A DNA stretch of 64,000 nucleotides from Acanthopleura granulata (Eukaryota > Mollusca > Polyplacophora > Chitonida > Chitonidae). The translations under genes and the position numbers were made by a program. Location of the stretch: the NCBI GenBank assembly GCA_016165875.1, contig JABBOT010000036.1, forward strand, positions 248,001-312,000. Reading direction: 5' to 3'. This document shows, in pieces, positions 30,630 to 44,300 of the stretch; the first letter of the stretch is position 1; each line of letters opens with the position of its first letter. The notes under the pieces were generated by a model. That model searched no databases, was not told the DNA's origin, and saw only the letters and a list, made by a program, of their open reading frames with translations.

Positions 30630-32130
30630 TACAAAGTCTTAGTCCTTATATAACATGGGTTCTAATAAAGGAACTGATCACTTTTATCAACACCATCCAT
30701 GAACTTATTATAATCTGAAAGGACTTGAGGCTGAACTAAAGTTTTCTTGTTCCAACCACTCCTGTCTTGCAAGGTGCATTTGCAACAAGTCGTTTCAGAA
30801 ACAGAGTGAATAGAAAATCAAACTGAACCAGTTTTACGATCTTTCCATTGAACAATAACCATATTCCCATCTTTATGCCACCTAAAGCCTCCACGCCTTG
30901 CTAACTTCTCGCATTTACGTACATCTTTAAAACATTGAGGTAGTGCTCAGCTATTACTTTTTAAAGTTCCCACAACATAAATGCCTTGCCTTAAAAGATC
31001 ACATGTTAATTCAACTGACATGTAAAAGGGATCTGAAAAAAGAACATAGCTTTGGTGACAAAATGTTGGTACTTAGTCCATAATGACATCATAGCTGAGA
31101 CTCTTTGTTGTATCCCGTAAAACTGTTTATTTCTTGCCTAAATAAATAAAGAATTCAAAAGTATATCCAGTAATTGAACAAGTTAAAATCCATAATTTTA
31201 TACCAAAATGTACAGGTTTATTTTTAAGAAATTGCTGGATCCCGGAATACTGATCTTTAGATAGTAGTATACGCTCATCTCCACATATATTAGAATAAGG
31301 TTGAAATAATTCCTGAAACATAAATCTTACAGGTCAAGAAGTGGTTGGATTCTTGTCGGTTTCCTTGTTGTAAGAAAAAGTAAATGAATTTCATAAATTA
31401 TATGCCTTTCTATTAACAGAAATGTTCATGATAAAAAGTTAAGTGCCAATGAAATCAAGTGTATGTCCTTTTTGGTGTGGTTCAATTTGTGACCTAGATG
31501 ATTAAGTTTGTAAAAATTATTTTCAAACCGAATTAGGTAAACAAATTATGAAAAGTATCAAAAAGTGCGTTCATGTTTTCCCGACAGTCATCCACTTTAA
31601 ACATTAAACGAGTTACATCTAAAGGCTGAATTTACACCAATCTTTGTAGAGTTCACTCTGTACCTATCAAGATGCTTGAATACTATTTATTTAGTTAGTT
31701 ATTTATTACATTTGTGTTTTATGCTGTACTCCAGAATATTTCATTTGTACGACAGCTACCACCACTATGCTTGAATATTACAAAGTTGATGCTGGAACAT
31801 CAAATCAGTGTTAAACTATTCTGTAAAGGATTTGAGATACCACTAAGTGTACCGTGTATCAGTATGTGTAACATAAAACATATAAGCTGTAAATAAAAAA
31901 TAAATAACTACATACTTTTATCTATGTCCGGTAATTGTTTGATCTGCACAAATGCTAACAGAACCTGAAACCGCCTCTTTGTCGCCCTGGAGACAGGATT
32001 CCCTCGATACAGACCAGCTGTTGACCAGTAGCAGGAAATTGTGGCGAACTTAACAAATGACATGTACATAAGTATGCCAAAGAATCTGCATAAAAATAAT
32101 TGAAGTTTAGAGAGACGCATACACAATCAG
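30630..32130 (-). pseudogene. PiggyBac-type transposase remnant
   Basis: Minus-strand segments match the PiggyBac (DDE_Tnp_1_7) transposase in order. FFGILMYMSFVKFATISCYW (about 32,090-32,030) comes first, then LFQPYSNICGDERILLSKDQ and PVHFGIKLWILTCSITGYTF (31,300-31,160). DPFYMSVELTCDLLRQGIYV (about 31,040-30,980) and DYNKFMDGVDKSDQF (about 30,710-30,670) follow. Stops and frame breaks lie between them, and a SINE fragment occupies 31,684-31,768 inside the element. It is a dead DNA transposon. I did not find its terminal repeats or TTAA target duplications. Confidence 0.85.
31684..31768 (-). mobile_element. SINE tail fragment
   Basis: The tail-like tttatttagttagttattta, then gtgttttatgctgtactcca and gaatatttcatttgtacgac, matches the 3' end of the tRNA-derived SINE seen elsewhere in the window. 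It lies within the PiggyBac remnant, so it inserted after that element. Confidence 0.65.
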
Positions 32131-35100
32131 GATAGTCTTTCTCTCCAATATAATATTAAATGTATGGAGTTTTCTACATTTACAACACATCAAAACATCT
32201 TAATATGAGAACAGCCATGGAATATCATTTCAAAATTCGCAATCAGCCATTTATGAAATGTTATACACGGCAAAATACACCTTGAAATCAGTCAAGAACT
32301 TCCTAAGCAGTAGGCCTACATGTACTATATAATATATAAAACGATATTTACACATGTATCAAAGAAGTTTGAGTACGTTTGGCAACTTATCAAAACAAAC
32401 CTGAATAACAAATGCTGGTAGTTTGGATTGCGCTAACCTGTACACTTCATCTGCTGTGGTCCTTTCTCATCCTCCTTCTGGTTGGCTATACCCTCCTCTG
32501 GTTGTCATGGACTCAGCAAACTGATTGGTTGCTATGCACATTTGCATAGCTCACAATGGTGTTAGGAACAGCTTTAGGAAATCTATGGGTGATTTAAGGT
32601 TCTCTTTCACTGATCTACAACAATGAAAAAGAAACATGACTCGGACGAAATGATTGTGGGACACGGGCACCTGTGTCTTTGACATCTGCCGAGCATAGAG
32701 AGGTTCGTCAACACTTACATCTGTGTCTTGAGAAGTCTCCTGCGATAGGCTACGGAATAAACAAAAGGCTTTGTAAAAAGTTGTGCCGCCAAGTCTCATC
32801 AGAGTAATCGAAATCTTCACTTCGAGTAATTTTAAATGTCTAATCCAGCTCTGCAATTTGCTGAATAAACGGAAAAATAAAAACACAGCAATGGGTTTCC
32901 TAAAAAAAAAAATGAGAACTAAATTTAATAACCTGATCAGAAACGAAAGATCAAAACAGAACAACGGGTTTGTTTAAAAAAATATGATAACTAAACTGAA
33001 TACCAGTGACCTGATCAGAAATGAAATAAAACAGCTTTCAATTTCCAAGAGCTAGCTGTAGTGGTTTAAATGATGTCTTCCCAGTTTAAAGCCAATAATT
33101 GAACTGTTTACTTATATATGTGGCATTCAGTGAACTAGGGGAGACAACTCTTTGACTTCTGAATGACTGTAAAGACAAATTGTTTCCCTTTGCGTAAGTT
33201 AGAATTATTGACCAATCAGCGTTAACAAAAGAAACTGATGCGGAGTTTGAGGTAAACCATATGGTGAGGAAACGTGGGTTCATCTCCAAACAAATTCTTG
33301 TGAATGATATTGTTTCTAGACTATATTCACCTGGAACAGTGAGTAGAAACCTACTACGGATGCTTAATTACGTTTCTAATGAGAAAACAAACACTAGTTT
33401 AAAGTTCAAGTGATATATTTTGTTTGAAACTTGTTTTGTTGCAATGTTGTTGTTGTTGCAATCACTATCTGATCAAGAATCAAGAAATTCAAGTTCTGAA
33501 AATGAATCAATAACTATAGATGTGTTCAGTTGGTAGAATTACATAGAAACACTTCATGTCATCAACTAAGAGACTAGTGCCCTCGCTCAGTAGATCTGTA
33601 GACCCTTAAAAAATATAGTACCGGTAAAGCAACTTTGCAAGTCGAATCCTTGATTGGAGTAGCGCATTAAACACTTTTCTTTCAACAAAACTAAATACTA
33701 GCTCGTTTTATTGGGATATTCCCTACACGTAAACAAACCGAGTGACAGTTTGCAAACGTTTTGACAACTTCAAGGCAGTGGATAGGTGACAAAATGAGAA
33801 TGTACAACAACAACAACAACATATAGTTTTAAACTATATTTCCCAGAATAGACAACGACATGTAGCATGTCAGATGGCAAAAAGATAACATAAAAACGTT
33901 TATGTCAATCAGAAATTTGTACAAATTTACCTCAGTTAACATAAAATATGCAGTCTACACAATTAACCCACGGTACTCACTGTCAGATGTGCCCAATGTT
34001 GATATCGACAAACGACAAGTGCATGCTTGCCACAACATAACAACTGAAAGTGAAAACGATAGGAAAGCGCGGATGTCAATAATATGGGATCATAATTGAT
34101 TTATTGAAGAGTAATGAAATGAAATAATACCATCGTAAACTCCATTAACTGGCCCTCTTCATGAGATAGCTTATCACCACTATACAAAGATTTCATTTTG
34201 ATTTCATTTGATTTTATTAAACTCATTTCCGTAATGAAATCTGGGGTTCTTAGAACCGTGAAAAAGTAAAGTAAAGTAAGGAAATAAGTAAACAGTTAGA
34301 GTACCTGTTCATTCAGAACATGCTGTTCATGCCAGGTTTTCTCATAAACTGGTGATTGAGAACAACCAAGTTACAGATATACGGCAGGGCCCACTTTCGC
34401 TCTCATTTTGCAGCATCTTTGCTCTGTGAATTTTACCACTTTCAGTCGGTTGTTAAATAAAACATACTACTGTAGCCATGAAAAAACTCAGATAACAACA
34501 GTCGGCATTTCACAGGGTTTCCAGTGACATATAATTTGCCTTTATGAAATATGAAGAGCTTCTGTTTTCAAAAATGTGCATGTTGGCATGTGAAAAACAG
34601 TTCATGGGCCTTATTTAACAATTCTTACAAGCTTACCTCTATAAGAGGCACAGCTAGTTTACGTTTTATTTGCGATAAGTATGTGTTAAGCACAATACTC
34701 AGGTCGTATGTCATTAGCTTAACCATGAATAATTAACGAACACGAATTACTTGTTGTCCCACTCGTTGCAAGCCTCAATGTAAATAACCGTAAATGGGCA
34801 TTGATAGACTTCTGGGTAAACAGTTTACCGAATAGCACTGGACAGCCTACATCCATGAAGGGCGCGTCCACGCAGCAGTATTTGTCAGCCTACATCCATG
34901 AAGGGCACGTCCACGCAGCAGTATTTGTCAGCCTACATCCATGAAGGGCACGTCCACGCAGCAGTATTTGTCAGCCTACATCCATGAAGGGCACGTCCAC
35001 GCAGCAGTATTTGTCAGCCTACATCCATGAGCTCTACACCGTCCTCATGGGTGTCCGTTCTGCTCGTGGACGTACTTCCGGTCCCCTAGAGGATGTACGC

Positions 35101-36075
35101 TGGCGAGTACTGTTGGGCCTATCACATCGGCCATGTTGTCCCATTCAGAACAAACGGGCTTTGTGAAGCCTCTATGAGCGGACATTCTGCCGATTTGGTG
35201 AAACTGTCGAATGAATGAATGAATGATAAAAGTGTTATGTACCATCTTATTTGCTTGTTCGATGATAATAATTTGGTTTAGTCCCTTTATTTCCCACAGT
35301 TTGTTTAATGACGGGCTCAATGTCAATTGCAAGCAGGTCAACTATTTTTCACAGTCAAAAGTCACCTTGCAATGCCATTTTAAGAAATGTGACTTCACAA
35401 TCTGAAATTCTGACACCACCGGTGATTATTGCTGTATATCAGCTATTTTCAGTATGGACTTGTGTGCTCTATCTTTTATTTTACAAAATAATCTCACATG
35501 CCTAGTGTAATGATGTCGTTTTCTCTTTCAAATTGTAGGACTTGTGAGGATCTAGATAAAGTTGTGCTGGAAAGCTGAATGTGACTGAAACATCTACAGC
35601 AGACTGAGTTATCGTTAACGAATCGCCATCTCGCTGAGGCTTAAGAAGAGATGACTGATAAGGTATGGCAAATTGTACCAACACAGTTAACCAGTACTTC
35701 CATCACTTCAGGTGTGCGTCCACATGTATGAAACATCTGTGTAAGACTACTTGTCTTCAACAAATATGGGGTGCAAATATCTACGTTATATGTGGGAATG
35801 TTTGTGAGTATCTTGTTTTCGATAAAAAAGAACAGCAGGAAGAAGCTAACATAGATATGCTAAAACAACAATATTGTTGAATCGTAGAAGAGCTAAAGTA
35901 TTCAAACAGGCGCATAAATATAATCTTACACCCAAAGATGAGACGATGGAGTAAACATAATTCGGAAATAACACATCGTCAACATTTTTTAAGTTATGAA
36001 ATAAATCTTTGATATAAACATGCATTTTTAGAAACCAGTCTGCCAGTTGCAATGAAACTTTAAATAATGATTCAG
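32131..36075. other. Non-coding stretch
   Basis: I see no supported gene. It holds two short trinucleotide runs (tgttgttgttg near 33,446 and its complement near 33,808), a 43-bp array at 34,843-35,030, and otherwise AT-rich sequence. The minus-strand frame at 32,551-32,964 has no motif that I recognise. Confidence 0.5.
34843..35030. repeat. 43-bp minisatellite, 4.4 copies
   Basis: Copies of cagcctacatccatgaaggg followed by cacgtccacgcagcagtatt start at 34,843, 34,886, 34,929 and 34,972, with a partial one at 35,015. They are nearly identical. Confidence 0.93.
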
Positions 36076-36076
36076 G

Positions 36077-36301
36077 GGGTCTCCATGGCACAGTTGGTTA
36101 GTGCACTAACGCAGCATAATGACTCAGAAGCTTCCCACCAATGCGGCCGGTGTGAGCTCTAGTCCAGTTCATGTTGGCCTCTTCTCCGGCCATACATGGG
36201 AAGGTCTGCTCGCAACCTGCGTATGGTTGTGGGTTTCCCCGCGGGCTCTGCCCGGTTTTCCCCCTGAGTATGGCGTAAAACACCAATCAAATAAATAATT
36301 A
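36077..36301 (+). mobile_element. tRNA-derived SINE, near full length
   Basis: The element begins with the tRNA-like head ggtctccatggcacagttgg (A-box region) and a B-box-like tgagctctagtccagttc. The conserved body includes tgggaaggtctgctcgcaac. The tail gtaaaacaccaatcaaataa is followed by a short A/T-rich end. It is about 225 bp and the most complete copy in the window. Confidence 0.88.
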
Positions 36302-36359
36302 ATTACATAAATAATGAGTGACCATTGGTGGCGCCTCACACCAAGCTCTCATGAATTCA

Positions 36360-37910
36360 CTGAATGAAGTCCCTCGTACCTGATCTGTTTGTGGTCCGGG
36401 CACGTGACCAGTCTCGTGGATTCACTGGTGGAAGTCCCTCGTACCTGATCTGTTTGTGGGTCGTGCACGTGACCAGTCTCTGGTGGATTCACTGGTGGAA
36501 GTCCCCCGTACCTGATCTGTTTGTGGGCCATGCGCGTGACCAGTCTCGTGGATTCACTGGTGGAAGTCCCCCGTACCTGATCTGTTTGTGGTTCAGGCAC
36601 GTGCCCAGTCTCTGGTGGATTCACTGGTGGAAGTCCCTCGTACCTGATCTGTTTGTGGATCGTGCACGTGACCAGTCTCTGGTGGATTCACTGATGGAAG
36701 TCCCCCGTACCTGTTGGGATTGTGAGCAGTGCACGTGCCCAGTCTCTGGTGGATTCACTGGTGGAAGTCCCCGGTACCTGATCTGTTTGTGGTTCAGGCA
36801 CGTGCCCAGTCTCTGGTGGATTCACTGGTGGAAGTCCCCGGTATCTGATCTGTTTGTGGGTCGTGCACGTGACCAGTCTCTCGTGGATTCACTGGTGGAA
36901 GTGTCCCATACCTGATCTGTTTGTGGGCCGGGCACGTGACCAGTCTCTCGTGGATTCACTGGTGGAAGTCCCCCGTACCTGATCTGTTTGTGGTCCGGGC
37001 ACGTGACCAGTCTCTCGTGGATTCACTGGTGGAAATCCCCCGTACCTGATCTGTTTGTGGTCCGGGCACGTGACCAGTCTCGTGGATTCACTGGTGGAAG
37101 TCCCCCGTACCTGATCTGTTTGTGGGTCGTGCACGTGACCAGTCTCTCGTGGATTCACTGGTGGAAGTCCCCCGTAAATGATCTGTTTGTGGGCCATGCG
37201 CGTGACCAGTCTCGTGGATTCACTGGTGGAAGTCCCTCGTACCTGATCTGTTTGTGGGCTGTGTGCGTGACCAGTCTCTGGTGGATTCACTGGTGGAAGT
37301 GTCCCATACCTGATCTGTTTGTGGGCCGGGCACGTGACCAGTCTCTGGTGGATTCACTGGTGGAAGTCCCCCGTATCTGATCTGTTTGTGGGTCGTGCAC
37401 GTGACCAGTCTCTGGTGGATTCACTGGTGGAAGTCCCTCGTACCTGATCTGTTTGTGGATCGTGCACGTAACCAGTCTCTCGTGGATTCACTGGTGGAAG
37501 TCCCCCGTAAATGATCTGTTTGTGGGCCATGCGCGTGACCAGTCTCGTGGATTCACTGGTGGAAGTCCCCGGTACCTGATCTGTTTGTGGTCCGGGCACG
37601 TGACCAGTCTCTCGTGGATTCACTGGTGGAAATCCCCCGTACCTGATCTGTTTGTGGTCCGGGCACGTGACCAGTCTCTGGTGGATTCACTGGTGGAAGT
37701 CCCCGGTACCTGATCTGTTTGTGGGTACTGCACGTTACCAGTCTCTCGTGTATTCACTGGTGGAAGTGTCCCATACCTGTTGGGATTGTGAGCAGTGCAC
37801 GTGCCCAGTCTCTGGTGGATTCACTGGTGGAAGTGTCCCATACCTGTTGGGATTGTGAGCAGTGCACGTGCCCAGGGCCTCATGGATTCACTGGTGGAAG
37901 CTTCCCATAC
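36360..37910. repeat. 64-67-bp satellite array, about 23 copies, most with CACGTG
   Basis: The unit reads tacctgatctgtttgtgggt, cgtgcacgtgaccagtctc, then tcgtggattcactggtggaa and gtccccc. Lengths alternate because the tctc/tctctggt segment varies. Nearly every copy has gcacgtgacc or gcacgtgccc; a few have gcgcgtgacc. Both strands are open for long stretches by chance. Variant units recur in blocks, showing further internal duplication. Confidence 0.92.
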
Positions 37911-38197
37911 CCCGTACTGGTGGATATCTCCTGATCAGATTGTGGTCTATGAACGGAACTCTACGTGGATATTCTCATAGAGATCCTTTTAACTGATCCA
38001 TCCACAAGACACAGCGTAGTCATATGTGTGATAAAGTCGTTCAGTGTAGGTTACAGCAGTCAAATAATGTATTTCATTTCTTTATGCTGTGTTTAATACT
38101 TCATTCTGTGCAGTTACTTGTTGTCTTTTCATGCTAGACTTAAATGTACAGATACTGTATGCTTGAAAAAGCTGTATTTTCTGTGTTTTCTTCTCAG

Positions 38198-38344
38198 CAG
38201 TTACATGTATGGGATTCTAGGACCCCAGTGACCAGCCCGACCCCAGAGGCTGCTGAGATTCCAGTTAACTGTTTAATCCCCGTGAATGCTGGGTTTCCAT
38301 CAAAGGCCACCTCTCTTGAATGGAACAGTTCTCTGACAAAGACA
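38198..38344 (+). CDS. Ig gene 5' exon, 49 codons
   Basis: The acceptor is ttttcttctcag and the donor gtaagc; phase is 0-0. It encodes QLHVWDSRTPVTSPTPEAAE and IPVNCLIPVNAGFPSKAT, then SLEWNSSLTKT. It is clearly related to the next exon (shared PVT..PT, C.IPVN.GFP and NSLTK/NSSLTK), so the two arose by duplication. No known domain was recognised. Confidence 0.7.
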
Positions 38345-41300
38345 GTAAGCCATATGAATTTGTTGTCTGTTCTTTCTTTTCCGTTCTGAGATCACAGAGT
38401 AATATGTCCTGGGTGGCATTCAGTGATCCAGTCGTAGTATATATATCATGGAGAGCTATGTTGGAGGGACTGGAGAGCGTGTTCGAGGATCAGGAGATAT
38501 GTTGTGGAAATTTGGGCTTCAGGGAAATCAGACCAATACGTCCATAAAAATGGAAACATCTGAATACCTATTGAAAACCTTTAAATGCACATTTCTTCCT
38601 TTTGGTGCAATATTTTTGAACAATCCTTGTTGTTTTTTCTGCATTTCTCCTCAGCAATTTTATCTATCGGATTCTGGGTCCCCAGTGACGAACCCCACCC
38701 TTGAGATTCCAGAAAACTGCTTTATCCCCGTGAATGGTGGGTTTCCAGTAGAGGATGCCTCTAAGTGGCACAGCAACTCTCTGACAAAGCCAGTAAGTCG
38801 TATGAATCTGCTGTCTGGTCTTTCTTTTCTGTTCCTGGTAATTAACCTGGCAGACAACATGCAGTTTTATTTTTTTTTTCATTTTATTTATTAACCAGTA
38901 TATTTTTAGCATTTTCATTTTGCATCTCATAAGTAAAGGGGCCCCATAGGGCTTGTTCTGTCTCACCTCAGTTGGTGTTACAAATGGTACTGTGTTTAGA
39001 GGGTGACAAAATATCCGTATACATTTCATTTCAGAATGAAATGGTAGAAAAAGCAAATATAAACTATTGTTGAATGAAATGAAATTAACTCAATCAAGCG
39101 CAATCAAATCAAGTCAAATCAAATTACAATTCAGCTCTGAATAAAATTCTTGCGAATTCTTGCAAATTTTATTCCTGTAATGTTTGCCGAGGTATGAAAA
39201 TGCCAATATGACATGAAATTTCTGCTTTAGAGCGAACGTTTACAATTCCTTCCCCTTTAAAGAGCGATATCGACGCACAGTCTAAGTTGGCCGGGCAATT
39301 TGTTCCATTCTCCGGGACCTTTACCTTGTATGGAGTAGAATAACAGTTTGGTTTTATCGAATGGTCTATATAAATTGTTGTTGATATGTTGATGAACATT
39401 ACAAGTTGTCTGAAAGACTTGGTGAAAATAAACAAATAGGCAAGGCGACATAATATTATGTTAGCGAACGATTTGTGGCGATGACGCAGAGGTCTGCTGT
39501 AGCTGTGTGCCAAATATATGTGCATCCATCACGTCAGAGGTTTTTTCTCAACATTTAGAAGTCCATCATGTGATGTATATCTTGTTGATTGTTGTTTACG
39601 AACATGCATATTAAGGTCACATGTTGCCCGCAATGGATGCCGTACACGTATAGCCTTTCAGTTTACATAGCTTGCTGGCAGTAGCCTTCTGTATGGTGTG
39701 TTGTTCAACATACGAGATCTCTTGCATAGCAGGTGCTTCCAACACAGCTCTTTTACGGTCTCACTTGTTCGACTTGAAAAAAAATCTAGCCCGCTAACAT
39801 TCCACAGCCATGGCATCTATGCACCCGGTGGTACAGGCCTGGATTCATTAGGTTTCTCTCAATTCCATGTGTCCGGAGACCACTATTAATCTTCCATAAG
39901 CGACAATGTTAAAGTAAAAGGCAGTCCATGGCTGAGGAAATGTTCTTTAATGAGATTACAAAATTCTCTATTGAAGGCCAAAACTGTTTGAATTTATCTG
40001 AATTCGTTGCTGAGTTATCTTCGTTTGAAGTGTGCAGTATTTAGCTGCTGACTGAGGATCTGGAGGCGCCCATGCCGTTAAGCTCATGAGAGACTGACCA
40101 ATTAGGGAGCTAGGAGATATCAGCAGTTAATCTGTGACGTAAATGTTCTCAATTGTCTGTCAATGTAAGATGCAATAACATAGATACAGGACACTGTTTT
40201 ACTGTTATATGTTTTAATTATAACAAGTACATGTGTGACCAACACTGCAAAGTATTTCCAGACCGTTGTTTTGTGGCGGAAATAAGTTTCTTTATCATTT
40301 CATGTTATAGATTTATATATATATATATATATACTTCAAGTTTCCACCACAACCCCAGCAGCTCACTACAGTCTCAGGTGACAAGAGTATTCCTCGCTTG
40401 GAGCAAGTATGTCACAGTCCAGACATAATGGCTGCGTTTCATGCTAGCCGACGGAGGACAGTCAAATGTCAACTTCCACCGTCGCAGTACCTGTTAGATT
40501 AAATGCTTTACTGAAATAAACATAATATTGTCCAACCTTTTGCCAAACTAAACTTTGAACATGCCCTGTCCTTCACTTTAACTTTTGGTGCTGTAAATCA
40601 GCCCCAAACATTATGTGTCAGATAAGCACTGGTATAAAAATCTTGACATAGGTTGACTGCCAAAATCTGGAACATCCTGTGCCAGAAGCTGGAAGGGGTG
40701 TCTATCCACATCAAGGGGCCATAACTCAAACTCTCGAAACTGACCGCCATTACTTAAGTGAAAAAATTCAGAGAAGACACCTATTCCTATAATTATGCAC
40801 AGGACAGATGCACTTCTATCATGAGGTCCACTAAACAAGTGTCAAATCTTAATTTTGGTGGATACATTATGTCACGACAAAGGCGCAAATTACAATCGTT
40901 ATGTTCTTGTTTTTTGACAAGAAAAATTGATTTATAATGCTGCTTGTATGATACAAAATGACCATTATGGTTATGTTAATTAGGAAAAGGAGAAAGAGTT
41001 ACGTTCGACCGCCAAGAGAGAGAACGGGAATATCACGGAGAAAGGCATTAACGGCAGTGGACTGAAAACGGTACGTGTGAAGGCATTGTATGAATAGTCA
41101 AAGGAGTGAGTGAGGGCTTGGGGTTTAACGTCCTACTTAACAATGTTTTAGTCATATGGAGTCCTTTTGATGTGTGCATGTAATGTGTCTTCTTGTGGCA
41201 GGGCGAGTCCATGCTGCCAAAGTGCTGTCTCTGTCGACACCTGGCCGATTAGTTCTGTTTCTTTGCTCTAACCTCCCAATGCTGAGCTCCAAGCGAGGCA

Positions 41301-44300
41301 GCAACAAGTATCATTTTTAAAGTCGTGGCCCGATGACCCGACCCGGGCTTGAACCTGGATCTCCTGACCTCAAGGGTCAACCACTAGAGTCTGTTAGCGC
41401 GCTGTCGCAGCACAATGACCCGAGGCCTCCCACCAATGCGGTCGCTGTGAGTTCAAGACCAGTTCAAGTTGGCTTCCTCTCCAGTCGTACGTGGGAAGGT
41501 CTGTCAGCAACCTGCGGATGGTCATGGGTTTCCGCCGGGCTCTGTCCGGTTTCCTCCCACCATAATGCTGGCTGCCGTGGTATAAGTGAAATATTCTGGA
41601 GTACGGCGTAAGACACCAATCAAATAAATAAATAAATAAATCTAACCACTAGAAAGAATAACAAAAAGAAAAAATGCCATCAGACTAAATGTAAATTCAA
41701 ACACATTTACCTGTACCAAGAGGTATACATATACATGCACTACTACAGGATTCTGTACAGCTAAACATGTAGGTTTTTTATATTTCACGGAGCTGTATTG
41801 TATTTTATTGAAAAAAAGAAAACATGTATACTTTAGAGGTACTTAATAATACAACTCTGGTTCTGGATGTGGTAGTGGGTTTTCCTCACACAGGGAATTG
41901 TGGAGCTCACTGCGTGGCATTAAGCCGTTGTTGTTTCTGCGGTTGTGCCTGCTTCAAAACTTAACTCATTACTGTGATGTTTTGTTACATTATACAGGAG
42001 AAGGATAAGCCTTTACGTTCGGCCTCCAAGACAAAGAATGGGAAGGTCTCACACAAAGGTGTGAAAGGCAAGGGACAGGTGCGTTAACTCATCAATCACT
42101 TCAGTAAAAAATTAAAGAATTTAAAACTTATTTCAGATGGAAAACTAGCGTTAAAATTTTGAAGTGAAGTCCTAGCTTCTCCAATGTTTATTTCAGAGTA
42201 TGACATTTTAATTTTATTCTGTTGTGTTGTTAGCGATCAGTGAAAGAAAATATGTGTACTTCTGATGTACCTAATAACACAACTCTGGCTCTGTTGTTAT
42301 CTCAGATATTTACAGAACAAATTTACCATGTATTTTTAATTCCTGCCATAAGGAAAGCTAACACGAACCATGTACTCTTCAGCAGGTGGTTTTCCCGGAC
42401 ACTCCGGTTTCCTCCAACCGTAAAACTAACCGCTGTCTCATAGCCGAACGTCTCACTGTTAACATGTACATGTGTGGCCATAATGACGCTCAGGAAACTT
42501 CCGTTATGAGATTCATTTAAGCCAGTTCAAGGATTTAAATTTTGTTGCTTCTGTCTCCATAGTCCAAAATGACCAATGTACTGTTTGTACTACTTCTGTA
42601 GCGGAAATAGTTACATGTTACTGTAATAATATGCTACAAAGTTGAAGTCATTACTGTTATTCTTTTTGACATTATACAGGAAAGAGAGAAACCTTCACTT
42701 GCGACCCCCAGTGGGAATCTCCCGAAGATAGGCACCAAAATCACTGTACGTGTGATGGAGGTCTAGGCTTAGACTACTTTATGAACAACACAGTGATTAT
42801 ATAACGCTAAACTGAACGTACCTTTGAGAACCGGAAAACTGTAATGTGGTGAATGTGTTGGACCGGCCTGTCAGCTGCTCCCAACTCTTTGTGATACGTT
42901 ATTTATGATTTCTTAAAAGACGTGTATGTGATTTAAACAGTATTGTTTCGGTTACTAGGTTACCATTGTTCTCTGAACGACAAGAAAATGTAACAGAAAT
43001 ACAGACTTTTAAACAGGTTATGAGTACGCCATGATTTGGGTTTGGATATTGAGTTTTGTTTATTTGATATTGTGTCTGCAATGTGAGTTTAAAACGATGA
43101 CGTAATAATTTTTACAGTTAAGTTGACTTATTTAACATTTATTGAATTTATGAAGTCATGATAAAGGTGTGAGCAGCATATGTTATTTGCTTACTTTTAG
43201 CAGTGAGTAGTGAAATCACGTTCTGAATGAACTTGGCAATGTTGATCAAGAGATTAAATATGCCTGATGGTTGAAATCTTCTAGACTGTCGCCAAATGCA
43301 TATTGTATATAGTACAATGTGCTAGTGGTTTTCCTCACACAGGGAATTGTGGAGCTCACTGCGTGGCATTAATCCGTTGTTGTTTCTGTAGTTGTGCCTG
43401 CTTCAAAACTTAACCGATTGCTGTGATGTTTTGTTTCATTATACAGGAGAAGGGTAAGCCTTTACGTTCGGCCTCCAAGACAAAGAATGGGAACGTCTCA
43501 GACAAAGGTGTCAAAGACAAGGGACAGGTGCGTTTACTCAGCAATCACTTAAAAAAAACTAAAGTGAAAAATGAAAACAATTAAAGAATTTAAAACTTAA
43601 TTCACCTTGAAAACTAGTGTTAAAATTTGGAAGTTAAGTCCTAGCTTCTCCAATGTTTATTTCAGAGTATGACATTTTAATTTTAATCTGTTGTGTTATT
43701 AAAAGAAAGAACATATTTGCCATGTATTTTTAATTCCTGCCATAAGAAAAGCTAACACGAACCATGTACTCTTCAGCAGGTGGTTTTCCCGGACACTCCG
43801 GTTTCCTCCAACCGTAGAACTAACCGCTGTCTCATAGCCGAACGTCTCACTGTTAACATGTACATGTGTGGCCATAATGACGCTCAGGAAACTTCCGTTA
43901 TGAGATTCATTTAAGCCAGTTCAAGGATTTAAATTTTGTTGCTTCTGTCTCCATAGTCCAAAATGACCAATGTACTGTTTGTACTACTTCTGTAGCGGAA
44001 ATAGTTACATGTTACTGTAATAATATGCTACAAAGTTGAAGTCATTACTGTTATTCTTTTTGACATTATACAGGAAAGAGAGAAACCTTCACTTGCGACC
44101 CCCAGTGGGAATCTCCCGAAGATAGGCACCAAAATCACTGTACGTGTGATGGAGGTCTAGGCTTAGACTACTTTATGAACAACACAGTGATTATATAACG
44201 CTAAACTGAACGTACCTTTGAGAACCGGAAAACTGTAATGTGGTGAATGTGTTGGACCGGCCTGTCAGCTGCTCCCAACTCTTTGTGATACGTTATTTAT

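Noticed and set aside
32551..32964. Minus-strand ORF of 137 codons
   Set aside because: Phenylalanine/leucine-rich translation of AT-rich DNA without motif. I could not tie it to the nearby PiggyBac remnant.
36077..36301. tRNA gene
   Set aside because: The A- and B-box-like sequences belong to the head of a SINE. The cloverleaf is not complete and the same head recurs across the window.
36349..37713. Long ORFs on both strands at 36.3-37.9 kb
   Set aside because: Both strands are open only because the 64-67-bp satellite unit happens to lack stops. Frames change wherever the unit length changes.
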